From Cycas panzhihuaensis (taxonomy: Eukaryota > Cycadophyta), in the NCBI GenBank assembly GCA_023213395.1, contig CM041465.1, positions 200,453,741 to 200,517,740 on the forward strand: a stretch of DNA of 64,000 nucleotides, given 5' to 3'. How positions within the stretch are numbered: the first letter of the stretch is position 1; every line of letters starts with the position of its first letter. Below the pieces are notes generated by a model that was not told the origin of the DNA, did not search any database, and was given only the letters and a program-made list of their open reading frames with translations. The position numbers were made by a program, and so were the translations under genes. Below, one piece after another: positions 33,839 to 44,831 of this stretch.

Positions 33839-34091
33839 AAATACAAATAAATAAGAAATAAATAGTAAGAAACTAAGGTTAAAGTGTCAAACCAATTCTG
33901 TACGCACAGATCGGAAATTTTCCAACGCATTTAATTTGTGCGTTAGCCTCGGCCAATTCTCTCACGGGCTGTCGACAATATGACTCAATTAAAAACCATG
34001 CAAATCATTTTAAAATTATGGTAAAACACCTGCACGCAAATTATTTAAAACCTCGAATATTATGTACAAAAGGAAAAAAAATCGTTGAAAA

Positions 34092-35966
34092 TTATTGAAC
34101 ACCGGCAGGCTCTCTATTTTGGGGCGGATGATCATTTTGGCCCCTTAAGCCAAGCGGGCCGCTACAGTCCAGAGACTCCGAGAGCTGCTGATCTTCCCTC
34201 ACATTGTTCAAAAATCCAGCAGAACTCATCTCGGCACACTCTCTCAGGAGGTCTCGAGGTCGAACCGCATAGACGCCCGAAAAGCAGGCATCGCAGAAGG
34301 AGGGGGCCTCTTCTCCGAGCACCCCCCTTAGCCTGTGGAGGGACAGAAAAGCAAGGGAATCGGCCCCTATAAACTTCCTGGTGTCCTCGAGGGTTAATCT
34401 GTGGGATATCAGTTCCTCTTTGGTGGGAGTGTCGACGCCATAATAGCAGGACCCAATTATGGGGGGACACGCTATTCTTAAGTGAACCTCTCGGGCACCG
34501 GCGTCCCTGAGGAGTCTTACTATTTTAGAGGAGGTGGTTCCTCGGACGATCGAATCATCGACGACCACCACTCTTTTACCCTCCAGAACGGCTCTGACCG
34601 GCGACAGCTTCAATTTTACCCCAAAATCCCTGATCTTCTGAGAGGGTTCGATGAAGGTCCGGCCCACGTAGTGCGACCTGATGAGCCCCTGCTGGAACGG
34701 CACTCCAGATTTCTCCGCGTACCCCAGAGCGGCCACCACGCCGGAGTCCGGCACCGGAATGACCACGTCGCAATCCACCGGGGCGTCCTCTGCCAGAATC
34801 TGCCCGAAGGCGTAGCGGGAATCGTACACGGAACGTCCGAACACGATGGAACTGGGAAGCGAAAAGTATATGTGCTCGAACACGCAAGCCTTTCTCTGTT
34901 TCCGGGGAACCAAGAACAGGGTGCTGATACCGTCCTCGTCCACCACCACCACCTCGCCGGGGTACACTTCTCGGACGTACTCCGCCTCGATCAGATCTAA
35001 TGCGCACGTCTCCGAGCCAAATACGATCGACCCGTTCTTTCTCTTCCCCATGACGAGGGGTCGAAACCCGTGAGGGTCGCGAGCGGCGATCAATTTGGTC
35101 TCCGTCAGGAACACCACGGAATAAGCCCCCTGCACCGCCTCCAGCGCCTCCACCACGCGCAGTATGAACGTCTCGGCCTTCGCCTTCGCAATGAGGTGAA
35201 GGAAAACTTCTGTGTCGGACGATGTATTGAAGATCGATCCGTTCTCTTCCAGCCTGCTGCGCAGTTCCCTGTAATTCACGAGGTTTCCGTTGTGCGCAAC
35301 GCCGACGGAGCCGAACCCGTAGCCCGCTACGAAGGGCTGGACGTTCCTGGCCTCGGAGCCCCCCGCGGTCGCGTACCTCACATGACCGATCGCCGAATTG
35401 CCGCTCAGCCCCCTCAGATTTGATTCGTCGAATACGTCTGAGACGAGCCCCACTCCGGTGACGGCTTTCAGAGTGCCGTTCTCGGCGGTCACGATTCCGG
35501 CGCCTTCTTGGCCGCGGTGTTGCAGGGAATGCAACGCGAGGTAGCACAGACGGCCGGCTTCCGGGTCGCCGTACACACCTGCTACACCGCATTCTTCTCT
35601 CAGTACATCTTCTTCGGAATTTTCTCCTGAGCCCCGCCTCTCTGCAACTGGATTTTCGCCGTCTTCTCGAATACTATTTTCCGGTTCTGCAACCTCCAGA
35701 ATGCCAACCTCGCCAGGGATTTTAGAATTTATGACTCGTGAAGAGCATCTTGATACGTCCACGGATTTCAGACTGTTGATCTCGCAGGGTACCTTCTTAC
35801 CCCATATTGCAGACGACGAACGGGAAGGTAACGAAAATGCAATTCTCGTAGGTTTCTTCTTCGATGTATCAATTTCCAACGCAGGGAGAATTATACCGTT
35901 CGGATGACAAATCTTCAAGACTTCCATGGCCGAACAATCTATCTGCGAACCGGCTGTTACTGACAT
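34092..35966 (-). CDS. amidophosphoribosyltransferase (glutamine PRPP amidotransferase), plastid-type
   Basis: An uninterrupted 624-residue frame with full similarity to plant ASE/purF enzymes. These transfer the glutamine amide to PRPP to give 5-phosphoribosylamine, the first committed purine step, in plastids. Residues 1-125 have no conserved domain; the Ser/Lys/Arg-rich first part fits a transit peptide and a processed propeptide. The glutaminase (Ntn) domain starts at Cys126 (REECGVAG), with HVRYATAG (195-202), HNGN (225-228) and SSDTE (249-253). The PRPP loop is VVVVDDSIVRGTTSS (466-480). The four expected iron-sulfur cysteines are present: 361, 507, 558, 561. After Cys561 there are 63 residues, and the last 50 are unlike the Arabidopsis end. 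ATG 35,966 has a weak context; a second in-frame ATG at 35,927 (residue 14) sits in GCCATGG. No introns, as in Arabidopsis ASE genes. GC- and CpG-rich, unlike its surroundings. Looks functional. Confidence 0.97.
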   Translation of the reverse strand: MSVTAGSQIDCSAMEVLKICHPNGIILPALEIDTSKKKPTRIAFSLPSRSSSAIWGKKVPCEINSLKSVDVSRCSSRVINSKIPGEVGILEVAEPENSIREDGENPVAERRGSGENSEEDVLREECGVAGVYGDPEAGRLCYLALHSLQHRGQEGAGIVTAENGTLKAVTGVGLVSDVFDESNLRGLSGNSAIGHVRYATAGGSEARNVQPFVAGYGFGSVGVAHNGNLVNYRELRSRLEENGSIFNTSSDTEVFLHLIAKAKAETFILRVVEALEAVQGAYSVVFLTETKLIAARDPHGFRPLVMGKRKNGSIVFGSETCALDLIEAEYVREVYPGEVVVVDEDGISTLFLVPRKQRKACVFEHIYFSLPSSIVFGRSVYDSRYAFGQILAEDAPVDCDVVIPVPDSGVVAALGYAEKSGVPFQQGLIRSHYVGRTFIEPSQKIRDFGVKLKLSPVRAVLEGKRVVVVDDSIVRGTTSSKIVRLLRDAGAREVHLRIACPPIIGSCYYGVDTPTKEELISHRLTLEDTRKFIGADSLAFLSLHRLRGVLGEEAPSFCDACFSGVYAVRPRDLLRECAEMSSAGFLNNVREDQQLSESLDCSGPLGLRGQNDHPPQNREPAGVQ

Positions 35967-36224
35967 AACAGAGCAGGAGAACTATAATCGGAGACTGCGC
36001 TAATTAGATCCTCAGTTCACAGAAAACAAGAAAAAGACACGAATAGACTGATAAAAGGAGACCAACACTGATCGCTCCTACTAATTCCCCAGCTCAGGAC
36101 AACCGCGGACCCCTAATTATATGAAGATAGCGGAGGAGACAAACAGATTCATGGCAGGGGTGTTAAGCGCGTACCTGAATAACTATGGCTACCACAGACG
36201 AGCAAGTGGAGATAACTTCACTGT

Positions 36225-36233
36225 CAGTTTATA
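36225..36233 (-). promoter_or_regulatory. TATA-like box upstream of the purine gene
   Basis: The minus strand reads TGTATAAAC about 260 bases before the first ATG. This would put transcription start near 36,200 and give a roughly 230-base leader. It is the only TATA-like word I noted close by; an upstream TATA-less start in the CpG-rich block is also possible. Confidence 0.3.
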
Positions 36234-36299
36234 CAGGCGGTTGGGAGATTAACAGAATTAAGTGGAAACAAGGTGTTGGTGGGAGTTTCGGTCAAGAAT

Positions 36300-36660
36300 T
36301 CGTTGAGATTTCAAAGATACCAAGATGTTTCTACTGATTGAATGTCGAGACGGCTCGAAAAGTTTATTATTATTAAAGCTGGATTAGAGCATGTTTGAGC
36401 GTGGAGATGGACCGTCGAGGAGATTCTTATATCGGGGAAACGACCAAAATCCCAGGCATCTCCACCGATTAAGAATATCAGAGAGTCTATTCTCGCCGAC
36501 CATCTTATCCTCCAAATTACTCCACGCCTTTCCACATCTCCGCCGGCCTCTCGATGCGACTTTTCTTTACCGATCATAAATTCAAAGAGCGGCAACCCTA
36601 CAAATCTGGTGGGTAGGGTCTGAGGGTTTAAGCGGGGTTTTGGGTTTCATAGGGCTTAGT
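36300..36660. other. CpG-rich block with telo-box-like words, role unknown
   Basis: This block keeps many CpG dinucleotides and has GC-richer sequence than the DNA beyond it. On the minus strand, words such as AAACCCAAAACCC and TTAAACCCT (36,620-36,650) resemble the telo-box motifs common in promoters and leaders of plant housekeeping genes. A short minus-strand frame (ATG 36,577 to 36,311, 88 codons) and a plus-strand frame (36,391-36,579) overlap; neither is recognisable. It may be the distal promoter or an untranslated exon of the purine gene, or the start of a separate gene. Confidence 0.35.
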
Positions 36661-38058
36661 TGTAACCTGCTCAGTTTTTTCGTTTGTGTAGACTTTTCAT
36701 GAAAGTGGAGAATGGAATGATGGTTTCACGTGGATCACCAGGTCGCAATGTAAAATTCCAGAAAATTTGGAGAGCTCATTTTAGGATCTTCTTAGTCAAA
36801 AACTAGCGCTTAGCATCGTTTCCTCGAGGGTGATTATGTAGGTGCCGAGATTATTAAGGTGCTGTATAAGTCAACAAAATCGGCGCTTTGAAATCAATCC
36901 ATTTTAAAGACTAGTCTATTCCCCTTGTAAATGGCCTTTTATGTCATGGGTCGAAGGACTAGAAGGTGTTAAAAGTCCTTGTGTGAAAAACCCCATAATC
37001 CTCATTTTCTTCATTGGATGTGTGGGAAGGGTGCATGCATTCAGCAATACTTAAAGTCCAATTAAATTGAGAATTAGTAAGAAGCCATGATAGCGGGTAT
37101 GGTGTTTCTAACATCCACTTTGCTACACCATAGGGGAATGTGGTTTTATACATTAATTTGGCCTAAGGAATGTCCTAGGATTGAAATGTAATAAGATAGG
37201 AAAGGTGCATTTTATTTTTAAACAAAAAGAAAATCTTTTATCAAAAGAAGGACCCATCCTCTTGAGTATGCTTGCTTAATAACTTTTGAGGAAAGAAAGG
37301 AATCTGACTTGATTTGAAGGATGAGTGTAAGCACATAACACTTGATATGAGGAATTTAGCAGCAAGAGTCATGTCATGCTACGTTATCCAATTTTATAGT
37401 TAAACTTGGATTCTAGAGTATTTAAATAACAAACTCGAATCTAGGACTAGGACTAGGACTTATATCTCTTAACATTGTAGTAGGATTCATTACAAAAAAG
37501 GAAAAAAGATATTTAAAACTAAGGCTTGCATTACGTTATGATCTCTAATTCGATGGTCAACTTTTGATTTCGTATGCTTGAATAACTAATTCATTCTTCA
37601 ATTAAAGTTGGATATGGAATGTCAACAACACATTACTTTTAATTTACGCTATACATTTCAAATAATTAAATAACATATCATTATTTAGAATACTTAAATG
37701 ACAAGAAGACCAAATCTATTCTCTTTTTAAAAGGGTATTTGTTAAAATTTCTATATATTAACCACATCCAATGCCGATCTTTGAATTTACATTTATTGGG
37801 TTATATCCTATTGTATTCAATATCATTAAATAGCTTAAACATTAATGTCCTCTTCTAAGGTAGAATTTATTTTAATCTTATTATATTTACAGATAGTATC
37901 TATAAAGATGTGCATAATTGTTGTGGACCCCATAACTCATAGTTATTATTAGTATAATTATTTAATATAGAATACATTTAATAATAAATAACATAGGTTA
38001 ACAATAATCTTAAGTTAAGATATAAAAAGGTAAGAATTATGATGAATTATGGAAAACC

Positions 38059-38102
<44 letters not shown>

Positions 38103-39473
38103 TTCTTGAACCATTATAAACTTGTATTAAAGAAGTAATCAAATTCAATCCTCTTCTTCTAAAGAACATATTTGGCTTTCAATTTAAGTTTTCGTAAGTT
38201 GTTTATGTTATATTTGGTTAGTTCATGAATTATTTCTCAAATATCTATGCTAACCTTCAATTGTTTGGGTAGTAAGTGGCAATAGATTTAGTGATCCTTA
38301 AGCATAAAAAAATTCATTATAGGCATCTAGTCTCATAGTTGTTACTTAGTAACTCATTTTGAAGCCCATTTTGAGTTATTTCCATGCGTATCCTAATAAT
38401 GGGGAGTCGATGTCTTTGCCATCCAACCGCTAAAAGCTCTCAAGTGGCATTTTTACCAACAATAACTTACAAAATTTAAATTGCAACTTAGTGCTCATTC
38501 TATTGGAATATTACTTAATGTGGGCATTTTGACATTATCCCATTGCTCCTTTACAGGTCCACATAACCTATAAAGCCTTACTACATCTTAATTTAACTTA
38601 CATGGAGGAGGAACTAAGATAAAAGACTCAAATGTAAATAAAATAAAATCACTGCATTGTCTAACTTCAGTGGTAGATTTTGGGGAATATAGTGACTCTA
38701 AAATTAACATGGCATTAGATTTGCGATTTTATGTGTTCTTCGATAGTGCCAAGCTTTCTCTACAAATCCACATTATTCCATAATTAAAACGATATCTGGA
38801 ATCAAACCAAAATTTAAGCACATAACTTCTAGGTATTATGGCATTTCAAAACAATAAGTTATTTTTGTCAATTTTTTTTTTTTATGTTTTAAAAAATCTA
38901 AATTTAATTGGATAAAATTTTGAGATCTAAGTTTTAGCCCCCTTCTTGATAATTCATGCTCACATGGATGAAAGAAGGCATACCAATTTCTAATTTATAG
39001 AGGTTAGTTTTTTTAACACTTCAAGATACATTCTATTCTATTTTCAAACTCTCTCCCATTTGGAAGTGGTCATATGAGAAAAAATCATTAATTTTATTGT
39101 TGAAATGAGAAGAATATCCTCTCTACTCAACATTTAAATTTTTTGAACTGAATACAAGTATAAAAGTGCAGATTATTTAAGTGTATTGTTAGTAACTGTC
39201 ACACTCTCATGACCTTAAAGTTGGCTTGGCCAAATTATTTGATTAATAAGTATTTATAAACATTCATTCTATTTCATTTTTGTGGATCCTTTTACTCTGT
39301 TTAATTAATTGGGGATTACACTTGCTTAGGGCACTTAAGCTTAATTCTATTTTTGTTATCTAGAGTCCATTGTATTTAGTATTTTAGAGCCCCTGGGTAT
39401 GGTTTTAGTAGTGTTGAAGGTAGTTTTTAATACATTGGGTAATTGGGTGCTTCCTTTATTTATCCACTCTCTT
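36661..39473. other. gene-free AT-rich stretch
   Basis: No gene or element is recognised in this 2.8-kb stretch. It contains a pure TA run at 38,061-38,101. Target-site sequence for element C5 lies at its right end. Confidence 0.55.
38061..38101. repeat. TA dinucleotide microsatellite
   Basis: About 20 uninterrupted AT repeats. Confidence 0.95.
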
Positions 39474-39478
39474 GGGTA

Positions 39479-39665
39479 TGTAAGATTGAAGCTACAATGA
39501 CAGATGAAGAATACTTGATGATCTTATTGAGAGTATATGAGTATATATATACAATCAGGGTTTATAACCCTCTTGAACCACTTTGTAACTGATATATAAC
39601 ATAATGACACATGTTATTGACACGTGTCATTAATATACAAAAGGATTAGACATTATATTCTAACA
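39479..39665 (-). repeat. 3' LTR of C5
   Basis: On the minus strand it begins TGTTAGAATATAATG and ends CTTACA. It has TATA-rich words, a CAATAAGATC polyadenylation-like word and the 12-base palindrome TGACACGTGTCA (39,618-39,629), which holds a CACGTG G-box. Confidence 0.95.
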
Positions 39666-39674
39666 TCCCTTCTT
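39666..39674 (-). other. polypurine tract of C5
   Basis: The minus strand reads AAGAAGGGA directly before the 3' LTR. Confidence 0.8.
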
Positions 39675-39689
39675 AATGTCATATCCTTT

Positions 39690-42600
39690 TCCTTCATACC
39701 AATCTTATCTTTGAGGTACATGAACTTCTCCTTAGGAAGAGGTTTTGTGAAGATGTTAGCTAATTATCTTGAACTTGGATAATAGGATAATTTGACTTCC
39801 CCTGTGTCTACTTTCTCTTAGATGAAGTGATGATGAACTTTAATATGTTTCATTCGAGCATGAAAAATCAGGTTCTTCATCATTTGAATGGTGCTGTGAT
39901 TATCACAGTTGATTATGATTGCAACCTTTTGAGAAAATTATAGTTCATCCAAAGGATGTCTTAGCCAGATAACCTCACAAGAGGATTGAACTATTCCCTA
40001 GTATTTTGCTTCGAATGTAGATAATGATATAGTGGACTGTTTCTTCATTCTCCAAGACACAATATTGTTTCCTAGGTCAAAATAGTATCCAGAGGTAGAT
40101 TTTTAACTGTTAGTGTCTCCTGCCCGATCCGAGTCTGTATACCCAGTTAATAGATTTGATCCTTGATTACTGTAGTAAATATCATATGTCTTTGATCCTT
40201 GTAGGTAATGAAGAATATGCTTGACTGCTTTTCAATGTGATACCTTTGGGGCAAACATGTACCTTGAGATTAGCCCTACTGCAAATATAATGTTTGGTCT
40301 AGTTGAAGTGAGATATATGAGATTTCCAACTAGTTTCCTGTAATGAGTTTCATTTACTAGTTCCCCATCAAGATCAGTAGTGAGCTTGGTTTTAAGGCAT
40401 ATAGGTATGAGAGATGGTTTGCAGTTCGTCATACCGAAGTCTTCTAATATGTGTGTTGTATACTTACTTTGATGTATGAAGATTCCACCCTTTAGCTTAT
40501 GAATTTCTATTCCTAGGTAGTAGTGGATTTCTCCCAAATCTATCATTTTAAAGGTTTTGGATAATTGAAGTCACAAATAGTTGATCCAATTGGTATTACT
40601 ACCAGTGAGTATTAGATCATCTACATACAATACAAAAATGATGACTTTGTCATTCTTGTCAGCGTGAATGTAAAGGCCAAAGCTAGCTTCTGATCACTTC
40701 ATTCTAAGACTTTGCAGGTAGGAGTCCATCTTTGTATACCAAGCCTTAGGAGCCTATTTTAGTCTATAAAGATCCTTGTTAAGTTCACAGACAAGGTGTT
40801 CCTATCTTTGTGTGATGTATCCTGGTGGTTGTTCCATGTATACTTCCTCATGAAGATCTCTATTTAGAAAAGCTCATTTGGTATCTATTTGATACATTGG
40901 CCAATTATTTTGTATAACTAGGGCAATTACTACCCTAATGGTTGTCAATTTATTGACAGGAGTAAACATTTTATCATAATCTATTCCTTGAGTTTAAGAA
41001 TAGCCTTTTGCAATAAGTCGAGCCTTATACTTTTCAATTGATCCATCAGATTTTTCTTTGATTTTATACAACCATCTACATCCAATGATGGGTTTTCCTT
41101 AAGGAGGAGTAGTAAGTTCTCAGGTTTTATTATTGTAGATTGATTCCATTTCTTCATTTATTACTTCTTCCTAACGAGGATCATTTTGGGCTTGTTGATA
41201 TAATATATCATGTTGAGTAGTAAGCCTGTGATGCGTTTGACTTCTAGTTATTTTCCCTTCTTGAATGAGATCTAGATTTACTCTAGATTCTTTTATTGCT
41301 TTTAGGTACCATTTTGGCACCCTTTTTTGTGAGGGATTTTGTGGTTGAATTGAGTTGTTGATAGCCTCATTTTATTTAGATGAGTAGGATCCTTCATCAG
41401 AGACACTTGTAGTGACAATCGGTGGTGGTATATTTTCTGTTCCTTATTATTTAATAAGGAACAGAATATGTACCACCACCGAGTGAGATTGAGTCCAACT
41501 TGGTATGATGATGTCAATTAATTGAGTAGGTATAGTTTTTCCATCAACTTGGTCTTCACCAGTTGATTTGTCAAAGTGCACATCCCTACTAGGATAGATC
41601 TTATTGGTTAGAGGATCTAAGTATGAATATGCTTTGGATACTTTACAGTATCCCACAAGAATACACCTTCAGCTTTTATCATCTAATTTCTTTCTCTTTT
41701 CAATAGGAATGTGCATGTAGACAATTGATCCAAAGACTCAAAGGTGTGAGACATCTAGTTTTTGACCCAACCATGCTTCTTTAGGGGTTATATTCTGCAG
41801 ACCTTTAGTTAGACTTCTATTGAGAAGGTATACGATTGTATTTGCTGCTTCAGCCTAATATTTGTTGTTTACCCCTTTTTATTTTAGCAAGGAATGAGTC
41901 ATCTTTGTTATGGTCATATTTTTTCTCTCAGCCACTCCATTGGATTGTGGAGTGTGGGGACTTGTAAATTATCTTCGTATACCATTTTTCTTGCAGTATT
42001 CTGTGAATTCATTGGATGTGAATTCTCCACCATTGTTGGTCCTCAAGCATTTGATGTTGCATTCACTTTCTTTTTCAACTTTGGCTTTGAATTTAAGAAG
42101 GGTATCAAATACATCAGATTTTAATTTAAGAAAATAAATCCAGATCTTTCTAGTATAATCGTCTATGAAGGTCAAATAGTAGCATGCCTCTTGCAAGGAT
42201 GAGGGAGTAAATGGACTGCATAGATCACTGTGAATTAGTTATAGTTTGCAATGTGATCTGGTAGTGTTGGTAGAGAATTGTAGTTTATGTTGTTTGCCCA
42301 TCATGCATGTGTTACAAATAGAGCTAGATTTTTTAATCCATGGAAGGCCACACACCATATCATATTTGCTTAATAAGGATAAAGCATCATAAGATAAATG
42401 ACCATAGCACAAATGCCAAAGTTTTCCATTATCAACATTTTTAGTTACATGAAGGGCAACATGAACTGGTGTGATAAGGAATTTATACAATCCATTGATT
42501 TTAATGCCCTCACTAATTACTTTGTTCCCTTTGTATTTATTAAAAATAATACATCCATCACCATCAAATAGAACCTAGAGCTTATAGTATATTAGTTGAG

Positions 42601-43785
42601 ATATAAATAATAGGTTTTTTTTCATCCCTGATATATAGATCACACAACCAACATTTTAGTGTTTCTATCTAGTAAGGTAAAAGGCATTGTTCCATGTCCT
42701 TGTATTAGATGGGTGGTATCATCTCTAAGTTCGACTGAGCCGCAATTTTGAGAAGGGCTTATGATGCTAAACCAAACTTACTTGTGGATCATATGTCTAG
42801 AAGATCTAGAGTCTATAAATCAATCATCATGATTTTTGTTCTTTACTACTAAGGAAAGAGTTGTTACAAATGTAGTTTCTTCTTCTTCTTTAATTGACTC
42901 CTTTATGCCAGGTTGTCCTGAGTAGCTACCTGAAGCTATGATTCCCCTTTCTATGTTAGCTTTGCAATGACGACAATCAGTGGTGTAGTGACCAATTTTT
43001 CTACAATAATAGTAGATGATTTGGTAACTAAGTCGTCCTCTCGAGTACTGGATGGGGTGAGTGCGAGGAGAAGATCGTCCTCTACTAGGAGTATAGTTTG
43101 TAGGTCATCTTCTCCCTCAGTCTGATCTATGAAAAACTCCTCTATTAGTGGTGCCCCTACCTCGTATACTCACTCTGGATGAAAATACATTTTCTAATTC
43201 ATTTTTGAGATTAGTTTCAATCTGCTCATGATGTAGAAGTTGGTCACAAATAATAGTGAATGAGGGTTGTGCAATTTCTACAGTTAACTTGTAAGATGTA
43301 ATGAAGTTTTGGAATCAGGTAGGAAGTTTGTGTATAATAAGATTAATGAGGTCATGATCTGAATAACTCACTCCAACTGACATCAGGTTTTTATAAAGTA
43401 GCTTGAATCGTCCAAGAAAGGAGGTGAAGTCTTCTGATTCAAACATCCTTAGGGTATCCATTTGGCTTTTGAGTTCCATGACATGAGTTGTATTTTTTTG
43501 AGTATATAAGGTCTTCAATATAGTCTAGGCTTCATGAGGAGTGGTGGTGTTGACTATATAAGGTAAGATAGAGTCTGCGACTGATAAAGTTATGGAGGCA
43601 AGTGTAAGACCTTTTTATTCCATGTGTACCTTCTTTTCAGCAACATCTACAGGCTCAGGTTTGATGCTCTCTGTCTAGTCTCATGCACCCTAAGCCACTA
43701 GTATGGATCTTATCTTAGTCTTCCATGATTTATAGTTATCACTTATGATCCTTTTAGACTTAAGAAGTCTAAGAGAGGAAGTCAT
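39690..43785 (-). pseudogene. gag-pol of copia C5
   Basis: Gag starts at ATG 43,785 (MTSSLRLLKSKRIISDNYKSW) and has the core MELKSQMDTLRMFE (about 43,440). A zinc-knuckle-like YYYCRKIGHYTTDC lies at about 42,960-43,010, then protease (FIDSRSSRHM, about 42,810), GAG-pre-integrase (LCYGHLSYDALSLL, CNTCMMGKQHK), integrase (FIDDYTRKIWIYF, TNNGGEFTSNEF at 41,969-42,196), integrase end (HLRVFGSIVY, about 41,740), reverse transcriptase (YKIKEKSDGSIEKYKARL, FVLYVDDLILTG near 40,615-40,640) and RNase H to about 39,690 (KSTSGYYF, LANIFTKPLPK). Stops are frequent, often at former Trp/Gln codons. A 62-bp palindrome interrupts the integrase-RT linker. Confidence 0.93.
41420..41481. repeat. 62-bp nearly perfect palindrome inside C5
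   Basis: Two 31-base arms meet without a spacer at 41,450/41,451 and match at 28 of 31 positions; the outer 11 and an inner run of 13 are exact. The left arm begins CGGTGGTGGTA. It could form a cruciform in DNA or a long hairpin in RNA. Confidence 0.93.
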
Positions 43786-44819
43786 AAGAAGGTGAATAAT
43801 TCTATTAAGTCTAGACACAAGATTACTTGGACTCGTAGGTTTGTTAATAAACCTCCAATGGAGATTCGAGATAGGTAGCTTCGTGGCGCTAACTGCTAAC
43901 CACTATATTACGAGGCTTTAGCAGTCAATCGAGCTCCCTAATCTAGGTTGATCTCAAGGTAGGGTCCTCCTATATACCTTTCGATGTGTATAGGCTTAAA
44001 TTTGTGAGCAAGTTTTATCTCAAGCCTGGGTATTAGGTCCTTTTGGTTTCCCTCACTTCACACGATGATTCCAAACTCCCAATATGCTTAGACAAGAATG
44101 ATAGACCCAATGCGATTTTTATAAACCCCTGGAACAGGGTCTCTAAGGTTGGGAACGGGTATCTGCCAAGTAGTGTTATCTACTCATGGGAGAATAAGAA
44201 GGTAAGTGCAATAAATATATCTCCCTTTATATTTTTTTAAGAACTGAAAGAGACTAGAATACTCAGTCAAAATAAGAAAATGCAACAAGGAGGTTTTTTT
44301 AGTGCTTTCCTAAGATAAAAGACTACTACTTATAGCCATACAGGTGGTGGTATTATGCAATAAATGAGGCAAAAAAATAACTTTCTTAAAATTCTTTAAA
44401 GGATGTGTTAAAAGAACAACCTTGATGTGTAGATTCCTGATCTATAACTATTTTTTTGAATGGACCTTTTAGTGAGGAGAAAAAGCGAGATGAAACTCTA
44501 ATGGGCAACTAGGGTTTTTTCACGATTTTGTTGATTTCTTCCAGATCTGAAGGAGAAGGCCTTCAAGTCATATATCAATGGAAAGCTTATGCCAAGGGCT
44601 TTCTATTGATATGAGGGTTTTCTAATATAGATGTCTGTATAGTAAGAAACGAGTAAAAAACTCCAATGGTGACTGTACAACTTTGAGCAGTCTTGAGGTG
44701 CCTCTCCAAGTGAAATTTTATTAAATTTTAAGAAATTTATTTTTGACCGTACTAGTGTATGGACCTGTCTATACAGTCATACGAAAATGCTTCTCTAAAT
44801 AAGATCTAAGCCTAACCTT
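43786..44819 (-). other. 5' leader of C5
   Basis: About 1 kb between PBS and gag. The gag-proximal half is less AT-rich and contains the tRNA-like sequence listed separately. No coding is seen. Confidence 0.6.
43852..43916 (-). other. tRNA-Gly(GCC)-like sequence in the C5 leader
   Basis: The minus strand shows a tRNA-style A box (TAATATAGTGGTTAGCA), a CGCCACGA stretch like the anticodon loop of tRNA-Gly(GCC), and a weak B-box-like TCTCGAATCTCC. CCTC near the 5' end and GAGG at the 3' end could pair. It is only 65 bases, and stems are imperfect, so it is at best a decayed tRNA or a SINE head. Confidence 0.35.
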
Positions 44820-44831
44820 GCTCTGATACCA
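44820..44831 (-). other. primer-binding site of C5
   Basis: The complement reads TGGTATCAGAGC, a perfect initiator-Met tRNA match, touching the 5' LTR. Confidence 0.95.

Noticed and set aside
34482-35423. Plus-strand open frames opposite the purine gene (34,482-35,000 and 35,070-35,423)
   Set aside because: These are antisense shadows of a GC-rich coding region with no recognisable domain.
34576-35592. 338-codon open frame on the minus strand within the purine gene
   Set aside because: It is another frame of the GC-rich amidophosphoribosyltransferase gene; its Arg/Gly-rich translation matches nothing and the correct frame is fully conserved.
36959-37153. 64-codon minus-strand frame
   Set aside because: Reads smoothly but has no similarity I know, no neighbours and no supporting signals; length is within chance.
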